From the NCBI RefSeq assembly GCF_017571475.1, contig NZ_JAGETW010000001.1, forward strand, positions 558,001 to 622,000: a DNA stretch of 64,000 nt, given 5' to 3'. This DNA comes from Thiomicrorhabdus sp. 6S3-12. Its GTDB lineage: Bacteria; Pseudomonadota; Gammaproteobacteria; Thiomicrospirales; Thiomicrospiraceae. Positions 35,845-44,632 of this stretch are shown here, piece after piece (within the stretch, counting starts at the first letter, position 1; the number at the start of each line of letters is the position of its first letter). The translations under genes and the position numbers were made by a program. Below the pieces are notes generated by a model. That model saw nothing but the letters and a program-made list of their open reading frames with translations, was not told the origin of the DNA and ran no database searches.

Positions 35845-37713
35845 CTATAGCTCTTCCCATTTTAAAGGCTTCAATAGACTGACTTTTTTATGTGTGCGGT
35901 TCTGCATATTACTCAAAATATCGCTCAAAACCCGAACCGCGTCGGTAATATAGGGCCCCTTATTGAGCATGACACATTCGGATCGGACACTGACGGCCGC
36001 ATCAGTCAACTCAGGGCGCGAAGTAACGCCTTTCTTAGCCAGCGTTTCTAAAACTTGAGTCGCCCAGATCACCGGTACATGGGCCGCTTCGCACAGAGCA
36101 AGTATCTCCTCTTGCATTTCCGCCATACGCACCGAGCCCAGTTCCACAGCCAGATCACCGCGGGCAATCATAATACCCAGAGAATGACGCCCAAGCGTCT
36201 GCAATAGAATTTCCGGCAAGTTATGCAGTCCTTTCGCCGTTTCGATCTTGGCCAGAATCGGAACCTGCTGCCGTCCTCTTTGTACCAACTCATCGATTAA
36301 CTCATCAATATCCTGCTGAGTCTGAACAAAGGAAAGACCTATCAAGTCGGCATTTTCGGCAATCCAATCCAGATTCTGACGGTCATCTTCGCTTAAACCG
36401 CTTATCCCAAGTTCCGTTTGAGGAAAGTTAATTCCCTTATCCTCCTTGAGTTTAACTCCCCCTTGCCCGGCTTCTGTCACCTGAAGGATAACCCCTTCTC
36501 CAGTTTTAGCAGCAACCCGCGTTCCGACCTTACCGTCATCAATCCAGACCGGATCACCAACCAACAAATTATCCAAAGGCTGCGCAACCTGACTGCTGAT
36601 CCTAGCCATCTGCCGCCACTGCCCGTTAAACTTGACCTGCTCCCAGTCGCCCGGCTCATCTCCTTTAGTCAGATAGATGTAATCTCCACAGAAAACCCTT
36701 AGCTGAACCTGGGTTCCGGTTAAATGAGACAGCGTAAACGACTCCAGCAATTTGTAACGCTTGTGTTTACTCTTTCTTTTCCACTGCACTTGGGTGTCCG
36801 GCTGAATATAAGTCGGTTTAAAGCAAATGGCCTTCCATAAAAAAGGACCGTGTCCTTCTACCAGTACAATTTCGCGACTTTTCCCCCGACTATCATGAAA
36901 AACCAGCTTATCGCCGGATTTGAAATGCGTCAGCAAACGATCAGGAACCGGCAGCGGCTGGTATTCTTTTAATTCGGGAGAAGTCTGTTGAAGAAGACGG
37001 GATTCACCATGCAACAAGACCTTACCCGGTTCAGTTGTTACCCCGAAAAGGTTTCGCTTGACCTTGATGTGCAATGCACTCGGCTCGTAAGCCAAAGGTC
37101 CGGTGCGCAGTTTGGGGCCCGTCAAGTCGACCATAATCTTGCACGGCTTATGTAATGCCTTGCTTAAGCGACGAACCTGATCCGTCATCGCCTGCCAGAT
37201 TTCGATATCATCGTGCGCGGTATTAATGCGCGCGATATTCATCCCTTTATTGAGCAACTCCCTGACCAGATCATCGCTCCAAGCCGCCTCGCTGGGCAGT
37301 GTCACCATAATACTGGCTTCGCGTTCCCGGGGAGTTGGCCCGAACAGATTTATGCTGCGCTCCTTAAGAATCTTGGAACTGTCAACATCAATCATACAGA
37401 CCGAATCTTCCCGACAGATCGTTTCAGCTTCGATATTCAAAGCCAGACGCAATAAAGTAAGCATTGAATCCAGCGTGTACATCACGCCGGGCTCGACCCG
37501 ACTCAAAGAAGCCAAGCCAGCTTTAATCAATCTTGGTTGAAATTCGCTCAGATCATGGGCGCGGAGATGCAGATAATCAAGGATATTCAAACGGCTCAAG
37601 CGCACCTGGGTATCTTCGACATCGGGCAGCAATGCACACCGTTGCTCGGTTTTTTGCGCGACAACCTTTTTTAAAGCCAGCAGTTCGTCATAAAGCGTCT
37701 TCAAGTCGTGCAT
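35845..37713 (-). CDS. Pyruvate kinase-like protein, non-canonical architecture
   Basis: 622 residues. A pyruvate kinase barrel is clear from about residue 130: ASIMVTLPSEAAWSDDLVRELLNKGMNIARINTAHDD, the signature ILAKIETAKGLHN with the catalytic Lys and metal-binding Glu, IMIARGDLAVELG and the final VIWATQVLETLAKKG. Three departures from the family are visible: an added N-terminal region of about 125 residues, a greatly enlarged B-type lid (about 210-385), and no C-terminal allosteric domain, the chain stopping after the barrel. GGGGAAG precedes the ATG. It may be catalytically active but not regulated like PykA/PykF. Confidence 0.85.
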   Translation of the reverse strand: MHDLKTLYDELLALKKVVAQKTEQRCALLPDVEDTQVRLSRLNILDYLHLRAHDLSEFQPRLIKAGLASLSRVEPGVMYTLDSMLTLLRLALNIEAETICREDSVCMIDVDSSKILKERSINLFGPTPREREASIMVTLPSEAAWSDDLVRELLNKGMNIARINTAHDDIEIWQAMTDQVRRLSKALHKPCKIMVDLTGPKLRTGPLAYEPSALHIKVKRNLFGVTTEPGKVLLHGESRLLQQTSPELKEYQPLPVPDRLLTHFKSGDKLVFHDSRGKSREIVLVEGHGPFLWKAICFKPTYIQPDTQVQWKRKSKHKRYKLLESFTLSHLTGTQVQLRVFCGDYIYLTKGDEPGDWEQVKFNGQWRQMARISSQVAQPLDNLLVGDPVWIDDGKVGTRVAAKTGEGVILQVTEAGQGGVKLKEDKGINFPQTELGISGLSEDDRQNLDWIAENADLIGLSFVQTQQDIDELIDELVQRGRQQVPILAKIETAKGLHNLPEILLQTLGRHSLGIMIARGDLAVELGSVRMAEMQEEILALCEAAHVPVIWATQVLETLAKKGVTSRPELTDAAVSVRSECVMLNKGPYITDAVRVLSDILSNMQNRTHKKVSLLKPLKWEEL

Positions 37714-38093
37714 CACCTTCCCCTTTTCTGAATCCGACCCGTTTCATCTTAGTGGTGCCTTATGAACCTTAAATGAAACTTTCTTCAACCCTGACATACA
37801 CTCTAAACCCGTTCCTACCTCTCACTGCAGAAAACATCAAACGACCTTGTGGCACCCTGCGAAAGCGCCCTGCCACCATGCAAAAAAAGAAAAAGGGAAA
37901 ACGCAAAACGGCATGAAATTGACAAAATTTTTACATATTAAGATATAAAAATATTACCGATAGATAAACAATTCCTATTATTCATCTGCGATTCCAGCCA
38001 GTAATATGTGCAGGCTTTTTTAGAGACCCTGCGTTATCCCGGCCCTGAAAATGTGCCGAGGATCAGAATCAAATAATACAAAGAGGTTAGAAA
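37714..38093. other. Non-coding gap with promoter of the SCP2-like gene
   Basis: About 380 bases without a gene. A TTGACA hexamer at 37919-37924 is followed by A/T-rich GATATAAAA about 17-19 bases on, giving a leader near 140 bases for the gene at 38094. The leader includes a short CGGC/GCCG hairpin. Nothing else was recognised. Confidence 0.5.
37919..37952 (+). promoter_or_regulatory. Probable sigma-70 promoter of the SCP2-like gene
   Basis: A perfect TTGACA -35 with an A/T-rich GATATAAAA stretch 17-19 bases downstream that can serve as -10. Confidence 0.5.
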
Positions 38094-38492
38094 ATGGCAG
38101 AACTATTCTCGGAAGAATGGATGAACCAACTCAAAGATGCCTGGAATAACGACCCTGAGATAAAGGACAAACTCGCCGAAATCAAATTTAACTCCGTCAT
38201 TACCTGCGGTTTCACATCAGAAGAACAACCAACCAGCGTCTTCGTCGTGAAAAACGGCGAATGCATTCATGCCGGCAACTGGAAAAACGAAGAGTCCGAT
38301 TGGGACATGCGCGCTGATCTCAGCAGCTGGAAAAAATGGATGAAAAAACCGCTTGGCCTGAGCGCCATGGGCATGGCCGTCGCGACCGGAAAATTGAAAT
38401 TCAATAAAGGCGACTACGACAATATGATTAAAAATCCTTCCATGGCCGGCCCCTTTATCAGAAGTTTCTCTCTGATGTCGCAGATTGCTTGA
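38094..38492 (+). CDS. SCP2 sterol-binding domain protein
   Basis: 132 residues forming a single SCP2-like domain, a lipid-binding fold. Typical parts are TSVFVVKNGECIHAGNWKNEESDWDMRADLSSWKKWM and the late GKLKFNKGDYDNMIKN, where the family has G-x-L-K-v-x-G-d. Bacterial members bind acyl or isoprenoid ligands, or act in quinone synthesis (UbiJ/UbiT), but this one cannot be assigned. AGAGG lies about 8 bases before the ATG. Confidence 0.85.
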   Translation: MAELFSEEWMNQLKDAWNNDPEIKDKLAEIKFNSVITCGFTSEEQPTSVFVVKNGECIHAGNWKNEESDWDMRADLSSWKKWMKKPLGLSAMGMAVATGKLKFNKGDYDNMIKNPSMAGPFIRSFSLMSQIA

Positions 38493-38520
38493 GCGACGGT
38501 CGAAACCGAACCCGAAACGC

Positions 38521-38547
38521 AAGGCAGGCAAACATTCCTGCCTTTTT
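38521..38547 (+). terminator. Terminator of the SCP2-like gene
   Basis: AAGGCAGG pairs with CCTGCCTT around an 8-base loop, followed by a T-rich tract. Confidence 0.75.
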
Positions 38548-38634
38548 CTTTTCCCGCCCCATTCTTTGCATCCTCTTTTATAATAGCGACAAAACTGCCA
38601 CCTCACGGCACCCCGTTTTACTCAAGGAGTCATT

Positions 38635-39825
38635 ATGTCAACGATTGGAACCCCTTTTTCAGCAACCGCCGTTCGTGCCCTGCTTTGCGGCTCGGGCGAA
38701 CTGGGTAAAGAAGTCGCCATTGAACTGCAACGTCTCGGCGTCGAAGTGATCGCGGTAGACCGCTATGCCAATGCTCCGGCAATGCAGGTTGCCGACCGCA
38801 GCCATGTAATCGACATGCTTGACGGAAACGCTTTAAGAGCCCTGATTGAGCAAGAAAAACCGGATATGGTTATTCCGGAAATCGAAGCGATTGCGACCGA
38901 TACCCTTGCAGAGATGGAAAAGGAAGATCTGCGCGTCATTCCGAACGCCCGTGCCACCCAACTGACAATGAACCGGGAAGGCATTCGCCGACTGGCCGCA
39001 GAAGAGCTTGGTTTAAGCACCTCCCCTTACGAGTTTGCCGACCAGCTTGAAGACTTCACCGCTGCGGTTGAACGCATCGGCATGCCATGCGTCGTTAAAC
39101 CGATTATGAGTTCTTCTGGTAAAGGCCAAAGCGTTATCCGTACCGCCGATGACATTCAAAAATCCTGGGACTATGCACAAGAAGGTGGCCGTGCCGGCAA
39201 AGGTCGCGTGATTGTCGAAGGTTTTGTCGATTTCGACTACGAAATCACACTATTGACCATCCGCCATAAAGACGGTATCAGCTTCTGCGAACCGATCGGG
39301 CACTATCAGGAAGACGGCGATTACCGTCAATCCTGGCAACCGCACCCAATGTCTCCAATTGCATTGGAAAAATCGCAGGAGATCGCTTCAAAGGTAACAA
39401 ATGCGCTGTGTGGCGATACCGGTCGAGGAATATTTGGAGTAGAACTGTTTGTCAAAGGCGACAACGTCTATTTTAGCGAAGTCTCGCCGCGCCCGCATGA
39501 TACCGGTCTGGTAACTTTGATCTCTCAGGACCTTTCCGAATTTGCCCTGCACGTTCGCGCCATTCTGAACCTGCCGATTCCGAATATTCAGCAGCACGGC
39601 CCGAGCGCCTCTTCGGTAATCCTGCCTACCGGTACTTCGACGCAGACGGCTTTCGGCAACTTGGATCAGGCGCTGTCCGAAGCCGATACCCAGATTCGCC
39701 TGTTCGGTAAACCGGAAATCGCCGGACGACGTCGCATGGGCGTAGCACTGGCGCGTGACACCGACATCGACAAAGCGATTGAAAAGGCAAAACGCGTCGC
39801 CAACGCGGTCGAAGTCAGCTTCTAA
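38635..39825 (+). CDS. purT: Formate-dependent phosphoribosylglycinamide formyltransferase PurT
   Basis: 396 residues, ATP-grasp enzyme of purine synthesis that uses formate and ATP to formylate GAR. The N-terminal Rossmann-like part has [20 protein letters not shown]. The ATP-grasp part has [32 protein letters not shown] and the metal-binding [23 protein letters not shown] precedes the ATG, and TATAAT lies at 38579. The enzyme can consume the formate that PurU makes from methylamine carbon. Confidence 0.97.
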   Translation: MSTIGTPFSATAVRALLCGSGELGKEVAIELQRLGVEVIAVDRYANAPAMQVADRSHVIDMLDGNALRALIEQEKPDMVIPEIEAIATDTLAEMEKEDLRVIPNARATQLTMNREGIRRLAAEELGLSTSPYEFADQLEDFTAAVERIGMPCVVKPIMSSSGKGQSVIRTADDIQKSWDYAQEGGRAGKGRVIVEGFVDFDYEITLLTIRHKDGISFCEPIGHYQEDGDYRQSWQPHPMSPIALEKSQEIASKVTNALCGDTGRGIFGVELFVKGDNVYFSEVSPRPHDTGLVTLISQDLSEFALHVRAILNLPIPNIQQHGPSASSVILPTGTSTQTAFGNLDQALSEADTQIRLFGKPEIAGRRRMGVALARDTDIDKAIEKAKRVANAVEVSF

Positions 39826-39834
39826 CCCTCCTCA

Positions 39835-39871
39835 TTGCCGCTTGGAAAACGTCTTCTTTCACAAGCGGCAA
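39835..39871 (+). terminator. Stem-loop after purT
   Basis: TTGCCGCTT pairs perfectly with AAGCGGCAA, but the loop is 19 bases and no T run follows. Weak terminator candidate. Confidence 0.4.
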
Positions 39872-40064
39872 GATTTGCCAAAACACTGACGCCCCCTCAT
39901 TCATCAACTCTTAAAAACAGACACCAACACCCCTGAAAACCCCTTCTACAAAGGCTTTTAAAACAGTGGCACACCTTATGCTTATCTGCAGATAACGCGA
40001 AAACTTGAATCCTTTTTTCAAGTTTCTGCCACATAAAAACGCTAAACACACAGGGGAATGAGTT

Positions 40065-40484
40065 ATGACTGCCAATGATATGTCATTAGAGACGCAAAAC
40101 TCGCTATTAAACGATTATCCGCGCAATCCGGAGCAGGAAAAACAGCTTGCGATGAATCCAGAGTACGCCATTCTGCTTCTATTGCAGGGCGCGATTGATA
40201 AAGGCAACTTAGCTCTGGCTTGCCACCAAAGCCGTTCCATGACGGAAAAAGGCTTCCATATCGGTCGCATGACGAGCATTGTCGATGCGCTTCGCGAGCG
40301 ACTGGATTTCAACTTCAAGATCGCCTACGATCTGGAAACACTCTACTTCTATATTGATAAATGCCTGCAGGAGTCGGTATTCGAACAAGGTACAGAAAAC
40401 CTTGAAGCGGCCTTGCAGATGCTTGAAGAGATCAAAACCGCCTGGCAGATCTCGATGGAAAGCGCCGAAGAAATGACCGCCTGA
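40065..40484 (+). CDS. FliS-like helical protein (orphan)
   Basis: 139 residues, all-helical by composition, resembling the flagellin export chaperone FliS: AILLLLQGAIDKGNLALACHQSRS, then GRMTSIVDALRERLDFNFKIAYDLETLYFYIDKCLQESVFEQGTENLEAALQMLEEIKTAWQ. This matches the family order of helices with its LD...IA..L..LY.YI...L and final EI...W pattern. No flagellar gene is nearby, and FliS normally sits next to fliC/fliD. It may be a relocated chaperone or serve another secreted protein. GGGGA precedes the ATG. Confidence 0.65.
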   Translation: MTANDMSLETQNSLLNDYPRNPEQEKQLAMNPEYAILLLLQGAIDKGNLALACHQSRSMTEKGFHIGRMTSIVDALRERLDFNFKIAYDLETLYFYIDKCLQESVFEQGTENLEAALQMLEEIKTAWQISMESAEEMTA

Positions 40485-40691
40485 TCATATTATCTTTAGC
40501 GGTAACTCCCCGATCCGGCAGCGCCAAAAAACGCGTTGCCGGCAATCTTAAAAACCTTCTAAGTTAATGTTTTAAAACGATTTGTTAAAAATATTAACAA
40601 ATCATTAAATAACATTGGCACTCTCTTGCAAAGACTGCTAAATATCAGTATATTGTTTGCCATAAAACTGATTATTTGGAGTCCATTAGGT

Positions 40692-41582
40692 ATGTCAGAG
40701 AGCTTCTCATTAGCACAAGCTAAAGTCTCTAAAAAACTTCCCGCCGCGCAAATGTCGGCACTTGATTTAGCCCCAGGACAGAATCTGGAGGCTTATTTGC
40801 GCACGATTCAAAGTATTCATCAGTTAAATGCAGACGAAGAGCATAAATTGGCTGAACGTCTGTACTATAAACAAGATTTGGAAGCTGCGCGCCAACTGAT
40901 TCTTTCTTCTCTGCGTTATGTCGTTCCGGTTGCCCGATCGTACAAAGGTTACGGCTTGCCTCTGGGCGATATTATTCAGGAAGGCAATATCGGCCTGATG
41001 AAAGCGGTTAAACGTTTCAATCCGGAAGAAGGCGTTCGTCTGATGACGTTTGCCGTGCACTGGATTCGTGCCGAAATCAACGAATATGTCATCCGTAACT
41101 GGCGCATCGTGAAGACGGCCACCACGAAAGCGCAGCGTAAACTGTTCTTTAAACTGCGAAGCAGCAAGAAATCTTTGGAATGGTTCGGCGATAAAGATGC
41201 CGATCGCGTTGCCGAAGAGTTAGGCGTTACCCGCAAAGACGTCCTGGAAATGGAAAGTCGTCTTTACGGAAAAGACGTCTCGGTCGATATGCCGGACGAC
41301 GACGATAACCAGAACACGACTTTTCCGGTTCTGATCAGCCAGGAAGCCGATCCGGCTCAGGCTTTAGAGCAGGAAGACCAGGCGGCCTATGAGATGCAGC
41401 GCATGCAGAAAGCGCTTGCAACGCTGGATGACCGTAGCCGCGACATTCTGCAAAAACGCTGGTTGAGCGAGAAAAAGATCGGTCTGAAAGAGCTTTCGCA
41501 AGAGTACGGAGTCTCCATGGAGCGTATCCGCCAGGTCGAAAAACAGGCATTGAATAAACTGAAAAACCAGCTTGTAGCGTAA
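40692..41582 (+). CDS. rpoH: RNA polymerase heat-shock sigma factor RpoH
   Basis: 296 residues. Region 1.2 LAPGQNLEAYLRTIQSIHQLNADEEHKLAERL; region 2 GYGLPLGDIIQEGNIGLMKAVKRFNPEEGVRLMTFAVHWIRAEINEYVIRNWRIVK; the RpoH-type segment TKAQRKLFFKLRSSKK; and region 4 LKELSQEYGVSMERIRQVEKQALNKLK. The start MSESFSL was preferred to the longer frame, which begins in sequence with no ribosome site. Usually rpoH follows ftsEX; here it follows an orphan FliS-like gene. Confidence 0.96.
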   Translation: MSESFSLAQAKVSKKLPAAQMSALDLAPGQNLEAYLRTIQSIHQLNADEEHKLAERLYYKQDLEAARQLILSSLRYVVPVARSYKGYGLPLGDIIQEGNIGLMKAVKRFNPEEGVRLMTFAVHWIRAEINEYVIRNWRIVKTATTKAQRKLFFKLRSSKKSLEWFGDKDADRVAEELGVTRKDVLEMESRLYGKDVSVDMPDDDDNQNTTFPVLISQEADPAQALEQEDQAAYEMQRMQKALATLDDRSRDILQKRWLSEKKIGLKELSQEYGVSMERIRQVEKQALNKLKNQLVA

Positions 41583-41610
41583 ATACCTGCCTTAACGCTA
41601 CAATAATCGA

Positions 41611-41647
41611 AGGCCGTAAGATGTCAGCATTCTTGCGGCCTTTTTCG
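41611..41647 (+). terminator. Rho-independent terminator of rpoH
   Basis: AAGGCCGTAAGA pairs with TCTTGCGGCCTT (one G-T pair), followed by five T. Confidence 0.85.
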
Positions 41648-41686
41648 TTTCCCTGAATTTTATACGAGCTTGCACGACGAACCACT

Positions 41687-42400
41687 ATGCCCTATCCAGT
41701 CCGGGAGAATATTGATACCGAAAGCGCCGACGAACTGAAGTTCTCGGTACGTAAACTGATGCTGATCGGCATGATCATGGCATCCATGGCCGGCTATATC
41801 AACAGCGCCATGCTGATGGAATTCGGTATACCGGTCAGCCAGATGACCGGTGTTACTTCGCGTCTCAGTGAGGCGATGAGCCATATGAATCTTGAGGCGC
41901 TGGTAATTCCTCTGTCAATCCTGATCGGCTTTCTGATCGGTGCAATTCTCTCCGGATTGATTATCGGGCGGGCGCAATACAAAACCAGCGCCAACTACGG
42001 GCATGCGCTATTGTTGAACGGCGGTCTACTCGGCTCGGCAACTCTTTTCAGCTTCTATCACTCGGAAACCTCGCTGTTTTTCAGCGCCGTCGCCTGCGGT
42101 CTGCAGAATGCTTTGGTCGCCAGCTACCGCGGCCAACAACTACGAACCACCCATATGACCGGAACCGTCACCGATATCGGGGTACACATTGCCTTGAAAC
42201 TCAAAACACGCCAGTCCTGGCCGTGGCAAGCGAACCTCCTGCTGGTTCTGCTCGTCAGCTTCCTTGTCGGCGGAATTCTCGGCATCTTCGCCTTCCAGAG
42301 CATTCCTTACTGGTCGATGATCCTGCCCTGTATCGTTAATATCCTTCTGGGCACGCTCTATCTGACAAACTACTATCGACAAGAATCCTTAAATGGTTAA
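41687..42400 (+). CDS. YoaK family (DUF1275) membrane protein
   Basis: 237 residues with six or so membrane segments. Family landmarks are MIMASMAGYINSAMLMEFGIPVSQMTGVTSRLSEA near the start and the later GLQNALVASYRGQQLRTTHMTGTVTDIG. Function of the family is unknown. It lies 36 bases before ovoA and may be co-transcribed with the ovothiol genes. Confidence 0.88.
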   Translation: MPYPVRENIDTESADELKFSVRKLMLIGMIMASMAGYINSAMLMEFGIPVSQMTGVTSRLSEAMSHMNLEALVIPLSILIGFLIGAILSGLIIGRAQYKTSANYGHALLLNGGLLGSATLFSFYHSETSLFFSAVACGLQNALVASYRGQQLRTTHMTGTVTDIGVHIALKLKTRQSWPWQANLLLVLLVSFLVGGILGIFAFQSIPYWSMILPCIVNILLGTLYLTNYYRQESLNG

Positions 42401-42436
42401 GATGATAGGACAATGCTTTTAACTCAGGAGTAAGTA

Positions 42437-44632
42437 ATGCAACACCCGGCAACCTCTAGCATGCAGACCGACAGACCATCTATCGCGCAGACAGAGAACC
42501 CCTGGGGGTTGAGCAGGAAAGACCTGATCAGTCAGACACCACTCCTGAATCAAGGCGCAATCGAAGAGAAACGCGCCGAAATCAAGCGCTACTTTAATCT
42601 TACCTATGACAGCTACGAAGCGCTGTTTACGACCTTGAGGGCCGACGAAGCCTACTACCTTCGCCCGTGCTCGCTGCGCCATCCGCTGATCTTCTATTTC
42701 GGGCACACGGCGACTTTTTTCACCAATAAACTGGTTTTGGCCAAACTGCTGCCGCAGCGCATCAATCCGAAAATCGAATCCATGTGTGCTATCGGCGTCG
42801 ACGAAATGTCATGGGACGATCTGAATGACGCACATTACGACTGGCCGAGCGTACAAGAGGTGCGCGACTATCGCGACCAGGTCCGCGATGCGGTCAATCA
42901 GCTGATTGACGAGGTGGAGTTCACTCTGCCGATCGACTGGCAGAGTCCGCTTTGGCCGGTGATGATGGGCATAGAACATGAACGCATCCATCTGGAAACC
43001 TCCTCGGTTCTGATCCGCCAACTGCCGATCGAAGAGGTGCAGTCCAGCCCGCTTTTCCCGATCTGCCCGGACAGAGGCGAGGCGCCAACGAATGAATTGC
43101 TCAGCGTTCCAGCCGGCGAGATCAGAATTGATCATCAGGATCCGGCACCCTATTACGGCTGGGACAACGAATACGGCCAGCATCAAGCCGAGGTCAGCGA
43201 ATTCAAAGCCGCAAAATACCTGGTCAGCAACGCCGAATATCTGGCGTTCGTTGAAGCGCAAGGCTATCAAAACGCCGACTACTGGGATGAGGAAGGCAAC
43301 CGTTGGAGGGAATTCACCCCCGACAAACATCCGACCTTCTGGGTTCAAAAAACCGATGGCTGGTATCTGCGCTGTATGACCGAAGAGATTCCAATGCCGT
43401 GGAACTGGCCGGTAGAAGTCAACTTCCTCGAAGCAAGCGCCTTTTGCCGCTGGAAAGCGGCGCAGACCGGCAAACCGATCCGCCTGCCGAGCGAAGATGA
43501 ATGGTTGCGCCTGTGCGAGCATTCGGAAGCAATGCAACACAGCGAACAGGCCAACTGGAATCTGCAGCAGTTCGCGTCTTCCACGCCAGTCGACCAATTC
43601 GCCAGCAACGGATTTTACGATGTCATCGGCAATGTCTGGCAGTGGACGGTAACACCGATCCATCCCTACGACGGCTTTAAGGTTCATCCGCTGTACGACG
43701 ATTTCACCACGCCGACCTACGACAACAAACACAACCTTTTCAAAGGCGGCAGCTGGATCTCCACCGGCAATGAAATCAACGGTCATTCGCGTTACGCTTT
43801 CCGCCGTCACTTTTTCCAGCACGCCGGTTTCCGTTATATCGAATCCGATGCCGAAGTACAGACCGAATTTTCAACCTACGAAACCGACAGTCTTGTGGCC
43901 CAGTACATGGAGTTCCACTATGGCGACGAATACTTCAAGGTGCCGAACTTCGCCAAAGCCTATGCGCAATACGCCATAGATGCAATCAGCGTCGACAAGG
44001 ACTTTGCCGGGCGCAGCGACTTGCGCGTTTTGGAAGTGGGCTGTTCGGTCGGGCGCGGTGCCTTTGAAATGGCCACACACTTTAACAAAGTGACCGCTCT
44101 GGATTTCTCGGCGCGCTTTATCCGCATCGCCAACCAGCTGCAAACCACCGGTTCGGTACGTTATACCATTCCGCAGGAAGGCGAGATCATGGATTTTAAG
44201 GAAAAGACGCTTGCTGAACTGGGACTGCACAACACCGCCGGAAAATGCGAATTCCTGCAGCAGGATGCCAGCAATATGAAGCCGATCTTCACCGGCTATG
44301 ACATGGTTGTAGCGGTGAATCTTCTGGATCGCCTGTATGAGCCGAAGAAATTCCTTCTGGATATCGGCCACCGACTGAATCATGGCGGCCTGCTGTTGCT
44401 GGCGTCTCCCTACAGCTGGGATACCGCACATACCCAGAAAGAACACTGGCTCGGCGGCTATAAAGACGCGCAAAGCGGCGAGAACGTCACGACGCTGGAA
44501 ACATTACAACAACTGCTGGCGGAAGAATTCGAAATGCTTCGCGAACCGGAAGACATGCCATTTGTCATTCGCGAAACACAACGCAAATTCCAGCATACGC
44601 TGTCACAAATTACCCTATGGAAAAAACGCTGA
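42437..44632 (+). CDS. ovoA: 5-histidylcysteine sulfoxide synthase OvoA with C-terminal methyltransferase
   Basis: 731 residues. An N-terminal DinB-like iron-binding domain has the HPLIFYFGHTATFF and GIEHERIHLETSS His motifs (H-x3-H-x-E type). A formylglycine-generating-enzyme-like sulfatase-modifying domain (about 210-475) has NVWQWTVTPIHPYDGF and FKGGSWISTG. A C-terminal SAM methyltransferase domain (about 490-730) has VLEVGCSVGRGAFEMA and MVVAVNLLDRLYEP. OvoA joins cysteine and histidine through oxygen to the sulfoxide, and its C-terminal domain later N-methylates to ovothiol A. AGGAG precedes the ATG. The next gene overlaps by 16 bases. Confidence 0.95.
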   Translation: MQHPATSSMQTDRPSIAQTENPWGLSRKDLISQTPLLNQGAIEEKRAEIKRYFNLTYDSYEALFTTLRADEAYYLRPCSLRHPLIFYFGHTATFFTNKLVLAKLLPQRINPKIESMCAIGVDEMSWDDLNDAHYDWPSVQEVRDYRDQVRDAVNQLIDEVEFTLPIDWQSPLWPVMMGIEHERIHLETSSVLIRQLPIEEVQSSPLFPICPDRGEAPTNELLSVPAGEIRIDHQDPAPYYGWDNEYGQHQAEVSEFKAAKYLVSNAEYLAFVEAQGYQNADYWDEEGNRWREFTPDKHPTFWVQKTDGWYLRCMTEEIPMPWNWPVEVNFLEASAFCRWKAAQTGKPIRLPSEDEWLRLCEHSEAMQHSEQANWNLQQFASSTPVDQFASNGFYDVIGNVWQWTVTPIHPYDGFKVHPLYDDFTTPTYDNKHNLFKGGSWISTGNEINGHSRYAFRRHFFQHAGFRYIESDAEVQTEFSTYETDSLVAQYMEFHYGDEYFKVPNFAKAYAQYAIDAISVDKDFAGRSDLRVLEVGCSVGRGAFEMATHFNKVTALDFSARFIRIANQLQTTGSVRYTIPQEGEIMDFKEKTLAELGLHNTAGKCEFLQQDASNMKPIFTGYDMVVAVNLLDRLYEPKKFLLDIGHRLNHGGLLLLASPYSWDTAHTQKEHWLGGYKDAQSGENVTTLETLQQLLAEEFEMLREPEDMPFVIRETQRKFQHTLSQITLWKKR

